Shown one piece after another: positions 1 through 8,333 of a stretch of 41,816 bases of DNA. Location: assembly GCA_017387515.1 (NCBI GenBank), contig JAFOFC010000062.1, forward strand, positions 1-41,816. The letters run 5' to 3'. The notes below the pieces were generated by a model. It worked only from the letters and a program-made list of their open reading frames with translations, searched no databases and had not been told where the DNA came from. This DNA comes from Paludibacteraceae bacterium. Lineage in GTDB: Bacteria > Bacteroidota > Bacteroidia > Bacteroidales > Paludibacteraceae. Made by a program: the position numbers and the translations under genes. Positions within the stretch are counted from its first letter, which is position 1; the number at the start of each line of letters is the position of its first letter.

Positions 1-20
1 GCATAAATAGATTTTTTTTG

Positions 21-28
21 TATTTTTG
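21..28 (+). promoter_or_regulatory. -7 promoter element for korAB
   Basis: TATTTTTG matches the Bacteroidetes -7 consensus TAnnTTTG and lies 42 nt before the korA ATG. The expected -33 element would fall at or beyond the window edge, so it cannot be checked. Confidence 0.45.
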
Positions 29-70
29 TGCTTTCTGTATCGAAAATAAATAAAACTAACTATATAAACT

Positions 71-1906
71 ATGAAAGTAGAAGCATTGGAAGACGTAACG
101 GTGCGCTTTTCTGGCGACTCCGGAGACGGTATGCAATTGGCTGGAAATATTTTTTCTACCATTTCGGCTACCGCAGGTAATGACATTAGTACATTTCCCG
201 ATTATCCTGCCGATATCCGTGCCCCACAAGGTACATTAACGGGTGTGTCAGGATTTCAAGTACATATTGGTTCTTCAAAAGTATTAACCCCTGGCGATAA
301 ATGCGATGTGTTAATTGCGATGAACCCAGCTGCATTAAAAACCCAATACAAATTCTGTACATCACGTTCGATTATCATTATCGATACCGATTCGTTCCAA
401 GAAAACGATTTGAAAAAAGCCCTATTTACTACCGATAACCCATTTGAAGAATTGGGTATTAAAAACCAAGTAGTAGAAGCGCCTATTTCTAGCATGTGCA
501 AAGAATCGTTGAAAGATTCTGGATTGGATTTTAAAGCAGCTATGCGTTGTAAAAACATGTTTGCTTTGGGTTTGGTTTGCTGGTTGTTTAACCGCGATAT
601 TCCTGCTGCCGAAGCTATGTTGCGCGAAAAATTTGCTAAAAAACCTGCTATTGCCGAAGCTAATATCAAGGTGTTGAACGATGGTTATAACTATGGTCAC
701 AACATTCACGCATCGGTAAGCACTACCTATAGCATCGAAACCAAAGAAAAGAAAGCTGCTGGTTTGTATATGGATATTAACGGTAACAAGGCAACTTCTT
801 ACGGCTTTATTGCTGCTGCCGAAAAATCGGGCTTGCCTTTGTATTTGGGTTCTTATCCTATTACTCCTGCAACCGATGTGTTGCACGAACTTTCTAAACA
901 TAAATCGTTGGGCGTAATGACCGTTCAATGCGAGGACGAAATTGCTGGTTGTGCATCGGCAGTGGGTGCTTCTTATGCAGGTGCATTGGCCATTACCTCT
1001 ACCTCGGGTCCTGGTGTTTGCTTAAAAAGCGAAGCCATGAACTTGGCTGTTATTGCCGAATTGCCTTTGGTAGTGCTTAACGTTCAACGTGGTGGCCCTT
1101 CAACCGGTCTTCCTACCAAATCAGAACAAACCGACCTTTTGCAAGCCCTTTATGGACGTAACGGCGAAAGCCCAATGCCTGTTATTGCAGCTAAATCGCC
1201 CGGCGATTGCTTCGATTCAGCTTACATGGCTTGTAAAATTGCCTTGGAACACATGACTCCTGTTGTGTTGTTAACCGATGCCTTTATTGCCAACGGTTCG
1301 GCTGCATGGAAATTGCCTAACTTGGCCGATTATCCAGCCATTCAACCTCCATACGTTAAGCCAGAAATGGCAGGCAATTGGACACCATTCCAACGCAACG
1401 AGGAAACCGGCGTACGTTATTGGGCAGTTCCTGGTCAAGAAGGATTTATGCACCGCATTGGTGGTTTGGAAAAGAGCAACGAAACAGGTACTATCTCTAC
1501 CGAACCCGAAAATCACCACAAAATGACCTTGCTTCGTCAAGCTAAAGTAGATAAAATTCCTGTGCCCGATGTTGAGGTAGAAGGAGCCGAAGATGCCGAT
1601 TTGTTGGTGGTTGGTTTTGGTGGTACTTACGGTCACCTTTGCTCGGCTGTCGAAGAAATGAACAAAGCTGGCAAAAAAGTGGCATTAGCACACTTTAGCT
1701 ACATCAATCCACTACCCAAAAACACCGAAGAGGTATTGAAAAAATACAAAAAAGTGGTGGTGGCAGAACAAAACATGGGCCAATTTGCCGGATACCTTCG
1801 CATGAAGATAGATGGTTTCTGCCCAATGCAATTTAACCAAGTAAAAGGTCAGCCATTCGTAGTAGAAGAGTTGATTGAAGCATTTACTAAAATGATGGAG
1901 GCATAA
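71..1906 (+). CDS. korA: 2-oxoacid:ferredoxin oxidoreductase, fused gamma-alpha subunit
   Basis: This 611-residue protein is the fused gamma-alpha subunit of a 2-oxoacid:ferredoxin oxidoreductase, probably the 2-oxoglutarate enzyme, which interconverts 2-oxoglutarate plus CoA and succinyl-CoA with ferredoxin. The N-terminal part (about 1-190) is the gamma domain, beginning with the glycine-rich VRFSGDSGDGMQLAG segment. From about residue 240 the alpha domain starts, with the family signature SYPITPATD and the TSTSGPG loop. The length suits the fused form common in Bacteroidetes. The beta subunit follows after 3 nt, so the two are one transcription unit in the cytoplasm. Substrate choice (2-oxoglutarate versus a branched-chain 2-oxoacid) is inferred from this architecture and cannot be read directly from sequence. 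Confidence 0.9.
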   Translation: MKVEALEDVTVRFSGDSGDGMQLAGNIFSTISATAGNDISTFPDYPADIRAPQGTLTGVSGFQVHIGSSKVLTPGDKCDVLIAMNPAALKTQYKFCTSRSIIIIDTDSFQENDLKKALFTTDNPFEELGIKNQVVEAPISSMCKESLKDSGLDFKAAMRCKNMFALGLVCWLFNRDIPAAEAMLREKFAKKPAIAEANIKVLNDGYNYGHNIHASVSTTYSIETKEKKAAGLYMDINGNKATSYGFIAAAEKSGLPLYLGSYPITPATDVLHELSKHKSLGVMTVQCEDEIAGCASAVGASYAGALAITSTSGPGVCLKSEAMNLAVIAELPLVVLNVQRGGPSTGLPTKSEQTDLLQALYGRNGESPMPVIAAKSPGDCFDSAYMACKIALEHMTPVVLLTDAFIANGSAAWKLPNLADYPAIQPPYVKPEMAGNWTPFQRNEETGVRYWAVPGQEGFMHRIGGLEKSNETGTISTEPENHHKMTLLRQAKVDKIPVPDVEVEGAEDADLLVVGFGGTYGHLCSAVEEMNKAGKKVALAHFSYINPLPKNTEEVLKKYKKVVVAEQNMGQFAGYLRMKIDGFCPMQFNQVKGQPFVVEELIEAFTKMMEA

Positions 1907-1909
1907 GTT

Positions 1910-2920
1910 ATGAACGAAACACAATATACAGCAAAAGATTTTAAAGCAGGACAACCTCGTTGGTGTCCAGGATGTGGCGACCACGCTTTGTTAGCCGTGC
2001 TTCATAAAGCCATGGCAACCTTGGGTGTTGCACCTCACGAAACCGCCGTTATTTCGGGTATTGGTTGCTCGTCGCGTCTACCTTATTATATGAATACCTA
2101 TGGTATGCACACCATTCACGGCCGTGCAGCTGCCATTGCTACCGGTGCAAAAGTTGCTAATCCTAACTTGACTATTTGGCAAATTAGTGGCGACGGCGAC
2201 GGATTGGCTATTGGTGGTAACCACTTTATTCACGCTATGCGTCGTAACATCGACCTAAATATTATTCTACTTAACAACCGCATTTACGGTCTAACCAAAG
2301 GTCAATATTCGCCTACATCGCCTCGTGGCTTTGTAAGTAAATCGTCTCCTTATGGCACTGTAGAAGATCCTTTCCGTCCAGCCGAACTTTGCTTTGGCGC
2401 ACGTGGCCGTTTCTTTGCTCGTTGCGTAGCGGTTGATGCCAAAGGTGCAGAACCTGTATTGGTAGCCGCTGCTAAACACAAAGGCGCATCGGTGGTTGAG
2501 GTATTGCAAAACTGTGTAATCTTTAATAATGGTACCCACGATGCGGTTGCCACCAACGAAGGTCGTGCTAAAAACGCCATTTACCTAGAACACGGCAAAC
2601 CCATGCTATTTGGCGAAAACAAAGAATTTGGTTTGATGCAAGAAGGCTTTGGTCTTAAAGTAGTTAAATTGGGCGAAAACGGCATTACCGAAAAAGACAT
2701 TTTGGTACACGATGCGCACTGCGAAGACAATACCTTGCAACTAAAATTAGCGTTGATGGAAGGTCCTGATTTCCCCATTGCATTGGGTGTTATCCGCGAC
2801 GTAGAAGCGCCTACCTACAACGACGCAGTGCACGGTCAAATTGCCGAAGTTAGCGAAAAAGCCAAATACCACAACTTCCAAGAGTTGCTTCTTACTAACG
2901 ATACTTGGGAAGTGAAGTAA
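1910..2920 (+). CDS. korB: 2-oxoacid:ferredoxin oxidoreductase beta subunit
   Basis: This 336-residue protein is the thiamine-diphosphate-binding and iron-sulfur beta subunit partnering the gamma-alpha protein just upstream. It shows the CPGCGD motif (Cys19, Cys22), a third cysteine in GIGCSS (Cys53) and a fourth in the VLQNC segment (Cys202). These are the usual four ligands of the [4Fe-4S] cluster in this family. The ThDP/Mg motif GDGDGLAIGGNH starts at residue 94 and continues into a downstream NN pair. The gene is followed by a strong bidirectional hairpin at about 2946, which ends the korAB unit against the opposing gene. Assignment to KorB rather than another 2-oxoacid enzyme rests on length and pairing. 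Confidence 0.9.
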   Translation: MNETQYTAKDFKAGQPRWCPGCGDHALLAVLHKAMATLGVAPHETAVISGIGCSSRLPYYMNTYGMHTIHGRAAAIATGAKVANPNLTIWQISGDGDGLAIGGNHFIHAMRRNIDLNIILLNNRIYGLTKGQYSPTSPRGFVSKSSPYGTVEDPFRPAELCFGARGRFFARCVAVDAKGAEPVLVAAAKHKGASVVEVLQNCVIFNNGTHDAVATNEGRAKNAIYLEHGKPMLFGENKEFGLMQEGFGLKVVKLGENGITEKDILVHDAHCEDNTLQLKLALMEGPDFPIALGVIRDVEAPTYNDAVHGQIAEVSEKAKYHNFQELLLTNDTWEVK

Positions 2921-2945
2921 ACTTCGGTTTATTCTACTAAAAACC

Positions 2946-2988
2946 AATCGGTCCCTGAGCGAAGCGAATAAGGGACCGATTTTTTTAT
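2946..2988. terminator. Bidirectional terminator built from a dispersed repeat
   Basis: An 11-bp perfect inverted repeat (aatcggtccct at 2946-2956 and agggaccgatt at 2971-2981) closes a 14-nt loop and is followed by a T-run on the + strand, with a shorter T-rich run on the other strand. It lies between the convergent korB and DUF3089 genes. The stem and loop (gagcgaagcgaata) belong to the dispersed repeat family seen elsewhere in the window. Confidence 0.75.
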
Positions 2989-2999
2989 ATACTCGGTGG

Positions 3000-3944
3000 C
3001 TATCTCCCAAACGCTGCAATTCTTTGTTTTATATTTTTACGCAAGCACTCGCTGTAAACCCAAGGCTCAATACCGTGATAATCGCCCACGTTTATAATGT
3101 CTAAGATATTAGGCAGATAACTACCGTCAAAACCTTCTAGAACCAAAACCTTGTACTGCGTATCTAACGTAACGGTAATGGTGTCTTGTAGGGTAGCGGG
3201 AGTGCCATCGGTACGCCAATTAACTGGGTTAATGCACATAACATTATTCTTGCAAAGTATGTCTTTTGTGTATTTTACATCCGATACCGAGTTGTAGCAA
3301 ATGGTTACGCCCGTGTCGATAGAGTCTTTAGCAGCACGAATCCAGGGCGCTGCGGCAATGTCATTGGCCGTAACCTTATAACCCAACACATACGCCGCTA
3401 CCATTCTGTTTTTAGCCTCATCGGGCATGGTTTTCATCAACTCTACCACCGATTTGCCCCCTTGGCTAAAGCCGGCCAAAATAAAAGGACGTTGCTGGTT
3501 AAACTTATTCAGGAAGTAATTAAACGCCTGTTGAACATCATTAAACGATACCTTGTTGTATCGCGCTTGGATGGTATCTTCGTTCAAGGTAGCCCACGTA
3601 TCGAGTGTAATGTGTCGATAAAAAGGAGAGTAGAAACGGTTGCCATCGGCCATGTAATCCGCTACTTTTCGCATCTCAATGCTCATGTTATCCAGGTGCT
3701 GTAGGTTGCTGATGTCGGCATAATGGCACACCACGCTATCCTTTGTAAACCAATCAAACTCCCAAGTAGACGGAATGTAAAATACGTCCACACCGCTTTG
3801 GTCATTGTCCAAAATAGTGAACCACATGTTCTCTTGGCTGTAGTCGGGTGCAGGCGGTATATACGCTGTGTTTTTTAGCGATGGGTTGTTTTCGCACGAT
3901 GTTAAAATCGCAACAAAGCAAAAAAGTAACGTTAGTTTTTTCAT
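3000..3944 (-). CDS. DUF3089-type alpha/beta hydrolase lipoprotein
   Basis: This 314-residue protein starts with a lipoprotein signal peptide whose lipobox LTSC places the acylated cysteine at residue 17, so the mature protein should sit on a membrane facing the periplasm or outside. The body resembles DUF3089 alpha/beta hydrolases, with the FYIPSTWEFDW opening and a nucleophile elbow GFSQGG (Ser160). An acid and histidine are expected further on but were not assigned with certainty. The substrate is unknown. It is monocistronic, convergent with korB and divergent from the toxin-antitoxin pair. A -7-like element lies 25 nt upstream of its ATG. Confidence 0.75.
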   Translation of the reverse strand: MKKLTLLFCFVAILTSCENNPSLKNTAYIPPAPDYSQENMWFTILDNDQSGVDVFYIPSTWEFDWFTKDSVVCHYADISNLQHLDNMSIEMRKVADYMADGNRFYSPFYRHITLDTWATLNEDTIQARYNKVSFNDVQQAFNYFLNKFNQQRPFILAGFSQGGKSVVELMKTMPDEAKNRMVAAYVLGYKVTANDIAAAPWIRAAKDSIDTGVTICYNSVSDVKYTKDILCKNNVMCINPVNWRTDGTPATLQDTITVTLDTQYKVLVLEGFDGSYLPNILDIINVGDYHGIEPWVYSECLRKNIKQRIAAFGR

Positions 3945-3968
3945 GAGTAGAAGATAAGTTGTTTACTG

Positions 3969-3976
3969 CAAAAATA
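3969..3976 (-). promoter_or_regulatory. -7 promoter element of the DUF3089 gene
   Basis: On the minus strand this reads TATTTTTG, fitting TAnnTTTG, 25 nt before the ATG of the DUF3089 gene. No convincing -33 TTTG was found at the right distance. Confidence 0.4.
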
Positions 3977-4080
3977 AACAATTTATTGAAATGTATGCAT
4001 GCGATATCGTGGCATTGAAAGAAAAGTTTTCAGTTTTAAAAAGGCAACGATCGTCACTACTGGTGCTTATCTGTACAGAG

Positions 4081-4126
4081 TAACAGGGCTACCTTAACCC
4101 ACGCCAGGTAGCCCTGTTATTTGTTT
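4081..4126 (+). terminator. Strong orphan hairpin with T-rich tail
   Basis: A perfect 14-bp inverted repeat (taacagggctacct, 4081-4094, against 4106-4119) with an 11-nt loop is followed by tttgttt. It resembles an intrinsic terminator, but no + strand gene lies directly upstream, so it may be the leftover of a lost gene. The rest of 3945-4080 shows nothing else recognisable. Confidence 0.6.
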
Positions 4127-4134
4127 CTTGAAAC

Positions 4135-4239
4135 TTATGATTTTTTTGCCAGAGTTAAGCACACCGTCTCATTCTCCAAACGCACTTCCAGACTAATCGT
4201 ATCGTTAGGACGATAAAGAATAATTTGATTGGAATTTTG
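4135..4239 (-). pseudogene. Fossil N-terminal fragment of a RhuM-like protein
   Basis: Read on the minus strand, this stretch encodes an open segment containing IILYRPNDTISLEVRLENET followed by VCLTLAKKS and a stop (4135-4137). The segment strongly resembles the conserved N-terminus of RhuM-family proteins, in which the same string normally continues as VWLTQAQMA. Here the Trp is Cys, the continuation is lost after four residues, and there is no upstream ATG in frame. I read it as a decayed remnant beside the toxin-antitoxin pair. The family identification is from memory of the motif, not a search. Confidence 0.5.
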
Positions 4240-4273
4240 CAGAAAATATAAAGTGTATATAAAATATATTATA

Positions 4274-4281
4274 TATATTTG
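4274..4281 (+). promoter_or_regulatory. -7 promoter element of the toxin-antitoxin operon
   Basis: TATATTTG fits TAnnTTTG and lies 20 nt before the antitoxin ATG. It is embedded in an almost pure A/T, partly palindromic stretch (about 4249-4280) that could be the autoregulatory operator typical of such operons; the operator role is inferred. Confidence 0.5.
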
Positions 4282-4301
4282 CAAAAGAAAAACAGTGTAT
4301 T

Positions 4302-4598
4302 ATGGAAACAGTAGCAATTAAAAGAAAGAATATAGATCTGCCGGTAGAAACATTGCAAAGATTGTCGTTAATGGCGGTAGCAAGCGGCAAAAGTTTAAAG
4401 GCGTATATTGAGCAAATCTTAATTAACAAGGCAAATAATATCAATATCGAGGTAAATGAAAATCCTTCGCCCTCTAGCGACAAATGGTTTTCTAATTACG
4501 AGAATCTAGAAGAAGTAGAACGCGGTATCTTTATGGTAGAAGAAGGAAAAACTAAGGTATATTCTATTGACCATTTAAAAGATTTGTTGGGCGAATGA
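4302..4598 (+). CDS. RHH-like antitoxin of a YoeB-type toxin-antitoxin pair
   Basis: This 98-residue protein has a basic N-terminal segment, KRKNIDLPVETLQRL, followed by a helix ending SLKAYIEQIL. This suits a ribbon-helix-helix DNA-binding domain with the beta-strand at about residues 5-12. The acidic C-terminal half (SNYENLEEVERG, then YSIDHLKDLLGE) is what normally wraps the toxin. It would bind its own promoter and neutralise the downstream YoeB-like toxin. The stop codon overlaps the toxin start by 4 nt (ATGA), the usual translational coupling of these pairs. The exact antitoxin family was not recognised; its role is inferred mainly from its partner. Confidence 0.7.
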   Translation: METVAIKRKNIDLPVETLQRLSLMAVASGKSLKAYIEQILINKANNINIEVNENPSPSSDKWFSNYENLEEVERGIFMVEEGKTKVYSIDHLKDLLGE

Positions 4599-4873
4599 AA
4601 TATAAATTAGTGTTGACTGAATTGGCAGAAGAACATCTGCTAAAATGGAAGAAATCGGGTCAGAAGAAAACCTTGCAGAAAATTATCAAGCTGTTTGAAG
4701 AGTTAGAAGAGCACCCTTATACAGGGACAGGACAGGTAGAGGCACTTAAAGGCAATTTATCTGGCTACTGGAGTAGACGAATAGATAAAGGTTCTAGAAT
4801 TATTTATTCTGTAAACGACGATATTGTAACAGTAGTAGTTGTTTCAGTTTATGGACATTATGGAGATAAGTAA
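4595..4873 (+). CDS. yoeB: YoeB/Txe-like mRNA interferase toxin
   Basis: This 92-residue protein has the RelE-fold YoeB pattern. It contains HPYTGTGQVEALKGNLSG followed by YWSRRI, with Glu49 and Arg61/Arg62 at the places of the catalytic Glu and Arg. A histidine and tyrosine close to the C-terminus (His88, Tyr89) replace the usual HxHY-like end. Such toxins cleave mRNA in the ribosomal A-site. The segment that reads EHR(L/I)VY in typical YoeB is KGSRIIY here, so one conserved His is missing, and the tail GHYGDK is slightly longer than usual. Whether it is active is therefore open. It is coupled to the upstream antitoxin by a 4-nt overlap. Confidence 0.8.
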   Translation: MKYKLVLTELAEEHLLKWKKSGQKKTLQKIIKLFEELEEHPYTGTGQVEALKGNLSGYWSRRIDKGSRIIYSVNDDIVTVVVVSVYGHYGDK

Positions 4874-4904
4874 TGTTTATTTGTTTTCCTAACATACGAT
4901 TATA

Positions 4905-4926
4905 AAATCCACCATGCGGTGGATTT
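4905..4926 (+). terminator. Hairpin after the toxin-antitoxin operon
   Basis: A 9-bp inverted repeat aaatccacc / ggtggattt with a 4-nt loop stands 31 nt after the toxin stop. The following sequence is gttgttgttg rather than a T-run, so termination may be weak. Confidence 0.5.
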
Positions 4927-4952
4927 GTTGTTGTTGCTTGAGTCGGTTTACG

Positions 4953-5140
4953 CGGTCCCTGAGCTTGTCCTAATCGGTCCCTGAGTTTGTCGAATTTTTG
5001 TGCGAGGTGAGTGCAGAAGAAAAACTGTTTGGATTATGCCGAACCGATGCCAAAAATCATGAGCGAAGCGAATAAGGGACCGATTGGTTTTTTTTCTTCA
5101 TACTCAATCCCTAAGCTTGTCTACAGCTGAAGTGACCGAT
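4953..5140. repeat. Cluster of dispersed short repeats (GGTCCCTGAGCTTGTC family)
   Basis: At least four degenerate copies are packed here. Two are in tandem at 4953-4994 (cggtccctgagcttgtc, then cggtccctgagtttgtcgaa). One is inverted at 5058-5084 (gagcgaagcgaataagggac, then cgatt). One is diverged at 5106-5140 (ccctaagcttgtc ... gtgaccgatt). No gene was recognised in 4874-5216 apart from this cluster and the promoter at its end. Confidence 0.75.
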
Positions 5141-5147
5141 TGTTTTT

Positions 5148-5178
5148 TTTGTATCTACCGAAAAATACGCTATCTTTG
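5148..5178 (+). promoter_or_regulatory. Promoter of the polyene-like gene cluster
   Basis: A TTTG at 5148-5151, a 19-nt spacer and TATCTTTG at 5171-5178 form a full-consensus Bacteroidetes sigma-ABfr promoter. Transcription would start at about 5184, giving a leader of roughly 33 nt before the first ketoreductase gene. No other equally good promoter was noticed inside the cluster. Confidence 0.75.
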
Positions 5179-5216
5179 TAGAAATTGTACCTATATTTTT
5201 TTTAGCCTGAATTTTT

Positions 5217-5945
5217 ATGAAATATGCACTTGTTACCGGAGGTTCCAGAGGTTTAGGCCGCGCTATTTGTTGCAAGTTAGCCAAAATGGGAATACCGGTA
5301 CTTATCAACTATCAGTCCAATCAACAGGCTGCAGAAGAAGTGCGTGATGCCATCCAAAGCGAAGGGGGCAGTGCGGCGCTTATTCAGTTTAATGTAGCCA
5401 ATAAAGATGAGGTAATGGCAGCGTTGAATCAATGGGAACAAGAACACCCAGATGATTACATTGCTTACTTGGTGAACAATGCAGGCATCCGCCGCGATAA
5501 TGTGATGTTTATGATGCCCGAAGAAGATTGGAATGCTGTGATTGATACTTCGTTAAACGGATTTTTCTACGTGACTCGCCAGTTGTTGCCCAAAATGATG
5601 ATGCGCAAACACGGCGGTCGCATCATCAATATGACCTCCTTGTCGGGTTTAAAAGGCATGGCGGGTCAAACCAATTATTGTGCCGCTAAAGCCGCTTTGA
5701 TAGGAGCCACCCGTGCGCTTGCTCAAGAAGCTGCTGTGCGCAACGTAACCGTAAATGCCGTTGCCCCAGGTTTTATTGAAACCGATATGACCAAAGACCT
5801 TCCCCAAGAAGAATTGAAACAATTGGTTCCCATGAAACGATTTGGCAAACCAGAAGAAGTGGCTTCTTTGGTGGCCTTTTTGTGTTCCGATGAAGCCAGC
5901 TACATTACCGGCGAAGTGATTAGTATAAACGGAGGTCTTTATTAA
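5217..5945 (+). CDS. 3-oxoacyl-ACP reductase (FabG-like, cluster KR)
   Basis: This 242-residue short-chain dehydrogenase has the NADPH-binding TGGSRGLGR motif at residue 7, VNNAG at 86-90, and the catalytic Ser141, Tyr154 and Lys158 (in NYCAAK). It ends with the family's [17 protein letters not shown] segment. It should reduce 3-oxoacyl-ACP to 3-hydroxyacyl-ACP. As the first gene after the promoter and 18 nt ahead of a ketosynthase, it is best read as the dedicated ketoreductase of the polyene-like pathway (the ApeQ role), not the housekeeping FabG. All active-site residues are intact. Confidence 0.9.
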   Translation: MKYALVTGGSRGLGRAICCKLAKMGIPVLINYQSNQQAAEEVRDAIQSEGGSAALIQFNVANKDEVMAALNQWEQEHPDDYIAYLVNNAGIRRDNVMFMMPEEDWNAVIDTSLNGFFYVTRQLLPKMMMRKHGGRIINMTSLSGLKGMAGQTNYCAAKAALIGATRALAQEAAVRNVTVNAVAPGFIETDMTKDLPQEELKQLVPMKRFGKPEEVASLVAFLCSDEASYITGEVISINGGLY

Positions 5946-5963
5946 CCAATAAAACAAGAAACT

Positions 5964-7190
5964 ATGAGGCGTGTTGTTATTACAGGAATGGGTATTTGGT
6001 CTTGCTTAGGTACCTCGGTAGAGGAGGTAAAAGCATCTTTGTATGCCGGCAAATCGGGCATTGGCATAGACCCAGAAAGAACCAAATACGGATACCGTTC
6101 GCCTTTAACAGGCATTGTGCAAACCCCTGTTTTGAAAGGGAAAATAGACCGTCACATGCGTCGTGGCATGTCGGAAGAGGCCGAATACGCTTTTATGGCC
6201 AGTTCGCAAGCCTTTGAGATGGCCCATATCGATGCAGATTATTTGGAACAAAACGAGATAGGCTGTATTTTTGGCAACGACTCATCGGCTAAACCCGTTA
6301 TTGAGGCGCATAAAACCATGGAAGAAAAGAACGATACCGAATTATTGGGTCAATCTTTTATCTTCCAAGCCATGAACTCTACCGTTACCATGAATTTGAG
6401 CACCATTTTTAAATTAAAAGGGGTGAATTTTACGGTAAGTGCGGCTTGTGCCAGCGGTAGCCACTCCATTGGTTTGGCGTACATGATGATTAAAAGCGGC
6501 CAACAAGATTTGGTGCTATGCGGAGGTGCGCAAGAAACCAACCATTATTCCATGGTAACCTTTGATGCGTTGGGTGCTTTTTCAAGAAATACCGCAAACC
6601 CAGCCCAAGCCAGTAGGCCTTTTGATAGCAACCGCGACGGTTTGGTGCCCAGTGGGGGTGCAGCCGCTTTGGTGTTAGAAGATTACGACCACGCTGTGGC
6701 CCGCGGTGCCAACATCTTGGCCGAGGTGGTAGGGTATGGTTTCTCGTCAAACGGAACGGCCGTAATTAGCCAGCCCAGCGACGAGGGTTGCTTAAGAGCC
6801 ATGCAAAGAGCCCTAAAAGATGCCCAAGTAGAGCCCAAAGACATCGATTATATCAATGCCCATGCTACCAGTACCAAGCAAGGCGATGTGTTTGAGGCCA
6901 TAGCCATTGATAAACTGTTTGGCGAGCACCATACTTTGGTAACTAGTACCAAAAGTATGACGGGCCACGAATGTTGGATGGCAGGTGCCAGCGAAATTGT
7001 CTATTCCCTTATCATGATGCAAAACAATTTTGTGGCGCCCAATATCAATTTTGAGACCCCCGACGAGTATTCTAAAAAACTCAATATCCCCAACAAAACT
7101 GTAGACGTAGAGCTAAATACCGTGTTAAGCAATTCGTTTGGTTTTGGAGGAACCAACAGTGCCCTTGTGATAAAAAAAATAAATCCTTAA
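5964..7190 (+). CDS. Beta-ketoacyl-ACP synthase I (FabF-like), single domain
   Basis: This 408-residue protein is a FabF/KAS-II-type condensing enzyme of ordinary length. Its catalytic residues are Cys162 (SAACASGS), His300 (NAHATST), Lys330 and His335 (TGHE). The gatekeeping C-terminal loop reads NSFGFGGTNSALV. It would join malonyl-ACP to an acyl chain carried on one of the cluster's carrier proteins. The usual second-histidine region GHxxGAAG reads GHECWMAGAS, so an aromatic and bulky group replaces the small residues near the active site; this could affect substrate shape (inference). It is the only one of the three ketosynthases here without a C-terminal extension. Confidence 0.9.
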   Translation: MRRVVITGMGIWSCLGTSVEEVKASLYAGKSGIGIDPERTKYGYRSPLTGIVQTPVLKGKIDRHMRRGMSEEAEYAFMASSQAFEMAHIDADYLEQNEIGCIFGNDSSAKPVIEAHKTMEEKNDTELLGQSFIFQAMNSTVTMNLSTIFKLKGVNFTVSAACASGSHSIGLAYMMIKSGQQDLVLCGGAQETNHYSMVTFDALGAFSRNTANPAQASRPFDSNRDGLVPSGGAAALVLEDYDHAVARGANILAEVVGYGFSSNGTAVISQPSDEGCLRAMQRALKDAQVEPKDIDYINAHATSTKQGDVFEAIAIDKLFGEHHTLVTSTKSMTGHECWMAGASEIVYSLIMMQNNFVAPNINFETPDEYSKKLNIPNKTVDVELNTVLSNSFGFGGTNSALVIKKINP

Positions 7191-7208
7191 CAAATAACAC
7201 TTTGAATT

Positions 7209-7451
7209 ATGAATAGAGCAGAAATTGAAGAAAAAGTAAAAGCTTTTCTTATTGACGAATTGGAAGTAGACGAAAACAAAATTTTTCCCGAAGCCAAATT
7301 GAAAGAAGACATGGACATTGACAGCCTTGACTTCTTGGATATTGTGGTGATTGTAGAAAAGAACTTTGGCTTTAAAATCAATGCAGACGAGATGGCTGGC
7401 GTAGATACGTTTACCAAATTCTGCGGTTACATAGAAAGCAAAATAAGCTAA
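7209..7451 (+). CDS. Acyl carrier protein 1
   Basis: This 80-residue acidic helical protein carries the phosphopantetheine attachment site IDSLDFLD with Ser39. It follows the first ketosynthase by 18 nt and precedes the LpxL-like acyltransferase by 3 nt, so it probably presents growing or finished acyl chains to these enzymes. The sequence DMDIDSLDF is closest to the ACPs of aryl-polyene and flexirubin clusters in general style. Whether this carrier holds the starter or the growing chain cannot be told from sequence. Confidence 0.9.
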   Translation: MNRAEIEEKVKAFLIDELEVDENKIFPEAKLKEDMDIDSLDFLDIVVIVEKNFGFKINADEMAGVDTFTKFCGYIESKIS

Positions 7452-7454
7452 TAT

Positions 7455-8333
7455 ATGGCCGATAAAGCTTGGGCAGGTACCACGTATGGAGGTAGCAAAA
7501 TGCACCGTTATTTGGTGACAACCTTGCGCTATATAGATGTAAGGTTGCTGTATGGTTTTGCTGCTATCTTTGTAGTGCCTGTCTGTTTGGTTTTAAATGA
7601 AAGCCGAAAAACAGCGTACCGTTATTTTAGAGACAGGCATCAGTATGGCCGATGCAAGGCCATGTGGACCACCTACGTAAATCACTGTAAATTTGCGCAA
7701 GTGGTGATTGATAAATTTGCCATGTATGCCGGTAAAACCTTTGATGTAAAGGTAGAGGGTTTGGAGCATTTCAATGCTTTGGCCAATGGAGAAGAAGGTT
7801 TTTTGCATTTAAGTTCGCACATTGGCAATTACGAGATTGCGGGCTATACCTTAGGTTCGGATAAGAAAACCATCCAAGCAGTGGTGTATGCTTTTGAAAA
7901 AGCATCGGTTATGCAAAACCGAAACAACATGTTTTCTAAAACCAATGTAAGCATGATTACGTTGAAAGAAGACATGAGCCACCTTTTTGAAATAGACCAA
8001 GCCATTTGCAAGGGCGATATAATAAGTTTCCCTACCGACCGTTGCATGGGACAAACCAAGGTGGTAGAAGCCCTTTTTATGGGGGCAAAAGCCAAGTTTC
8101 CACAAGGTCCATTTAGTGTGGCCACCATGCGTAGCCTAAACGTATTGGCTGTAAATGTTATGAAAACGGGGCTTACCCAGTATACCATTTACGTTACACC
8201 TTTGGTATACGATAAAAGCCAGCCTCGCAAAGTACAAATGCAGCAATTGATAGCTGCCTATACCGCCGAGTTAGAGCGCCAATTGAAACAATATCCTACG
8301 CAATGGTATAATTTCTATGATTTTTGGAATTGA
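7455..8333 (+). CDS. LpxL/HtrB-like lysophospholipid acyltransferase
   Basis: This 292-residue protein resembles the LpxL/HtrB late acyltransferase family, which moves an acyl chain from ACP to a lipid at the inner membrane. The motif HxxxxE is visible as HIGNYE (His122-Glu127), and a hydrophobic anchor lies at about residues 31-47. The downstream sequence contains the family's DRCMGQTKV and FPQGPFSVA segments. In the pathway it may transfer the polyene chain, or a normal fatty acid, onto a lipid carrier. It overlaps the next gene by one base. The N-terminal 15 residues before MHRYL are not typical, so the real start could be Met16. Confidence 0.8.
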   Translation: MADKAWAGTTYGGSKMHRYLVTTLRYIDVRLLYGFAAIFVVPVCLVLNESRKTAYRYFRDRHQYGRCKAMWTTYVNHCKFAQVVIDKFAMYAGKTFDVKVEGLEHFNALANGEEGFLHLSSHIGNYEIAGYTLGSDKKTIQAVVYAFEKASVMQNRNNMFSKTNVSMITLKEDMSHLFEIDQAICKGDIISFPTDRCMGQTKVVEALFMGAKAKFPQGPFSVATMRSLNVLAVNVMKTGLTQYTIYVTPLVYDKSQPRKVQMQQLIAAYTAELERQLKQYPTQWYNFYDFWN

